Below are positions 4,799-6,550 of a DNA stretch of 6,550 bases, one piece after another; position 1 is the first letter of the stretch; every line of letters starts with the position of its first letter. A program made the translations under genes and the position numbers. The stretch comes from JAEUMW01 sp039807745. GTDB lineage: Bacteria > Pseudomonadota > Gammaproteobacteria > Burkholderiales > JAEUMW01. The notes under the pieces were generated by a model. It did no database searches. It was not told where the DNA came from and worked only from the letters and a program-made list of their open reading frames with translations. The stretch is taken from assembly GCA_039807745.1 (NCBI GenBank), contig JBDHRV010000170.1, positions 1 to 6,550 of the forward strand, written 5' to 3'.

Positions 4799-6550
4799 GC
4801 GTCAACCTGTCCGAGTGGGCGCTGCGCCACCAGGTGCTGACGCTCTATCTCATGGCCGCGCTGCTGGTGGCCGGGGTGTTCGCCTATTTCAAGCTCGGCC
4901 GGGCCGAGGATCCGGACTTCACCGTGAAGGTCATGGTGGTGCGCACGCTGTGGCCGGGCGCGACTGCCGCCGAGATCGAACAGCAGGTCACCGACCGCAT
5001 CGAGAAGAAGCTGCAGGAGACGCCGTGGCTGGATCACGTGCGCAGCTATTCGAAGCCCGGCGAGTCGCTGATCTTCGTCACGCTGAAGGATTCGACGCAG
5101 CCAAAGCTCGTGCCCGAGACCTGGTATCAGGTGCGCAAGAAGGTGTCCGACGTGCGCGACCGCCTGCCGGGCGGGATCCGCGGCCCGTACTTCAACGACG
5201 AATTCGGCGACACTTTCGGCACGCTCTACGCGTTCACCAGCGAGGGCTTTACGCACGCCGAGTTGAAGGACGTGGTGGAGGATGTGCGGCAGACCCTGCT
5301 GCGGCTGCCGGACGTGTCGAAGGTGGAGCTCGTCGGCGTGCAGGACGAGAAGATCTACATCGAGCTCTCGCACAAGAAACTCGCGACGCTGAACATCGAT
5401 CCGCTGCTCATCTTCAACACGTTGCGCGCCCAGAACGCGGTGGCGCCGACCGGCAGCGTCGAGACTGCGAGCGACCGCGTCCATATCCGCATCACCGGCG
5501 ATTTCGAATCGATCGAGAGCCTGCGCGAGATCGGCATTCGCGCCAACGGCCGCCTGTTCCGGCTGGGCGACATCGCGCACGTGTACCGCGACTATGTCGA
5601 TCCACCCACGATGAAGATGCGCTATCGCGGCGAGCCTGCCATCGGCCTTGCGATCTCCATGGTGAGCGGTGGCAACGTGCTCGCCCTGGGCGAGAACCTC
5701 GGCCACGCGATGGCGGCGGTGAAGGCGCGTCTGCCGGTCGGCATCGACATGTACCAGGTCGCCGATCAGCCGCGGGTGGTCGAGCGCTCCGTGAACGAGT
5801 TCATGCAGACGCTGCTGGAGGCGCTCGTGATCGTGCTCGGCGTAAGCTTCGTGAGCCTGGGGCTGCGCGCCGGCATGGTCGTGGCGCTGTCGATCCCGCT
5901 GGTGCTCGCGTGCACCTTCCTCTTCATGCTGATCTTCGGCGTGGCGCTCCAGCGCATCTCGCTCGGCGCGCTCATCATCGCGCTCGGCCTGCTGGTCGAC
6001 GACGCCATCATCTCGACGGAGATGATGGTGATCAAGATGGAACAAGGCTGGGATCGCTTCCGTGCGGCGAGTTTCGCCTACACGACGGCCGCCTTTCCGA
6101 TGCTGACCGGCACGCTCGTCACGGCGGCCGGCTTCATTCCGGTCGGCTTCGCGCGCTCGGCGGCGGGGGAATACACCTTCTCCATCTTCGTGGTCGTGGT
6201 CACGGCGCTGCTCGTCTCGTGGATTGCGGCGGTCGTCTTCACCCCCGTGATCGGCTTCAGGATTCTGCCCGACTCCGGCGCGGGCAGCAGTGGTCACACG
6301 GACGTCTATGCGAGCCCGTTCTACCGGCGGCTGCGGGAGAGCGTCGAGTGGTGTCTCACGCAGCGCAGGACCGTCATCGTTGCCACCATCGCGCTCTTCC
6401 TCGCCGCGCTCGTCGGATTCGGCTTCGTGGAGCAGCAGTTCTTCCCGTCGGCGAACCGTCCGGAACTGCTGGTGGATCTGTGGCTGCCCGGCGGTGCGTC
6501 GATCCGCGCGACGCAAACCGAGGTCGAGCGCTTCGACCGGGTGCTCGCGG
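4795..6550 (+). CDS. RND efflux pump, inner-membrane permease subunit (partial, cut by window end)
   Basis: This is the proton-driven pump of the tripartite system. The first 585 residues are present and the remaining 430 or so of a normal RND protein lie beyond the window. The GTG start at 4795 overlaps the adaptor stop (GTGA) and has no clear ribosome site, so it probably depends on coupling. Visible features in order are TM1 (about 8-31), then the first periplasmic porter and docking half with WPGATAAEIEQQVTDRIEKKL (about 53-73) and the subfamily hallmark FNDEFGDTFGTLYAF (about 135-149). TM2 to TM6 follow at about 338-486. TM4 carries LGLLVDDAI, whose Asp402-Asp403 correspond to the proton-relay pair of AcrB. 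TM7 is at about 524-545, followed by the start of the second porter half (FFPSANRPELLVDLWLPGGAS). The wording resembles the TriC-like branch of HAE-1 drug pumps more than AcrB itself. No frameshift is seen. Substrate is unknown; drugs, biocides or other hydrophobic compounds are likely from the family. Confidence 0.94.
   Translation, partial: MSVNLSEWALRHQVLTLYLMAALLVAGVFAYFKLGRAEDPDFTVKVMVVRTLWPGATAAEIEQQVTDRIEKKLQETPWLDHVRSYSKPGESLIFVTLKDSTQPKLVPETWYQVRKKVSDVRDRLPGGIRGPYFNDEFGDTFGTLYAFTSEGFTHAELKDVVEDVRQTLLRLPDVSKVELVGVQDEKIYIELSHKKLATLNIDPLLIFNTLRAQNAVAPTGSVETASDRVHIRITGDFESIESLREIGIRANGRLFRLGDIAHVYRDYVDPPTMKMRYRGEPAIGLAISMVSGGNVLALGENLGHAMAAVKARLPVGIDMYQVADQPRVVERSVNEFMQTLLEALVIVLGVSFVSLGLRAGMVVALSIPLVLACTFLFMLIFGVALQRISLGALIIALGLLVDDAIISTEMMVIKMEQGWDRFRAASFAYTTAAFPMLTGTLVTAAGFIPVGFARSAAGEYTFSIFVVVVTALLVSWIAAVVFTPVIGFRILPDSGAGSSGHTDVYASPFYRRLRESVEWCLTQRRTVIVATIALFLAALVGFGFVEQQFFPSANRPELLVDLWLPGGASIRATQTEVERFDRVLA

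Noticed and set aside
4591..6516. 641-codon open frame on the minus strand opposite the RND pump
   Set aside because: It is His/Arg/Asp-rich low-complexity sequence with no recognisable domain. It lies antisense to an unmistakable pump gene; long antisense frames are common in GC-rich genes.

Overview
The window is GC-rich chromosomal DNA from a Gram-negative bacterium, most likely a betaproteobacterium. The evidence for this is a YciB/IspZ-type septation protein closely matching the proteobacterial family, a periplasmic SurA-like parvulin of the kind known in Bordetella (Par27), and an RND efflux system with a lipoprotein adaptor. The species cannot be told from the sequence. All functional calls rest on motif and family recognition by eye; no database search was run.

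Left part (about 70-2080, minus strand): a compact four-gene operon transcribed right to left, yciB (septation protein A), a yciI-like gene, a bolA-family gene and a secreted parvulin-type prolyl isomerase. The first two junctions are 4-base ATGA overlaps and the last gap is 25 bases. The operon ends in a symmetrical hairpin flanked by A6/T6 at 68-102, which can terminate in both directions. Bases 1-67 hold no gene I can support. The set mixes cell-envelope maintenance (YciB, parvulin) with Fe-S/redox handling (BolA). It appears to be a conserved neighbourhood rather than one pathway.

Middle (about 2081-3008): a divergent intergenic region with a self-complementary ATTATAAT box, then a small plus-strand gene (2277-2678) for an exported, probably coiled-coil protein of unknown function. 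After it come 330 bases without a convincing gene. These hold overlapping inverted repeats, a promoter-like segment, a very good 24-base operator palindrome (2846-2869) and a GC-rich leader with two hairpins.

Right part (3009-6550, plus strand): a TetR-family regulator, a periplasmic adaptor lipoprotein and an RND inner-membrane pump, joined by two 4-base stop/start overlaps (ATGA, GTGA). The pump is cut off by the window end after about 585 residues. The regulator is the first gene of its own operon and the operator lies just upstream, which points to autorepression of the whole efflux unit, relieved by a ligand that may also be a pump substrate. No outer-membrane channel gene is seen; it may lie beyond the right edge or elsewhere.

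I found no mobile element, CRISPR array, RNA gene or radically new system. The points most worth a second look are the operator and leader of the efflux operon and the unidentified exported coiled-coil protein.
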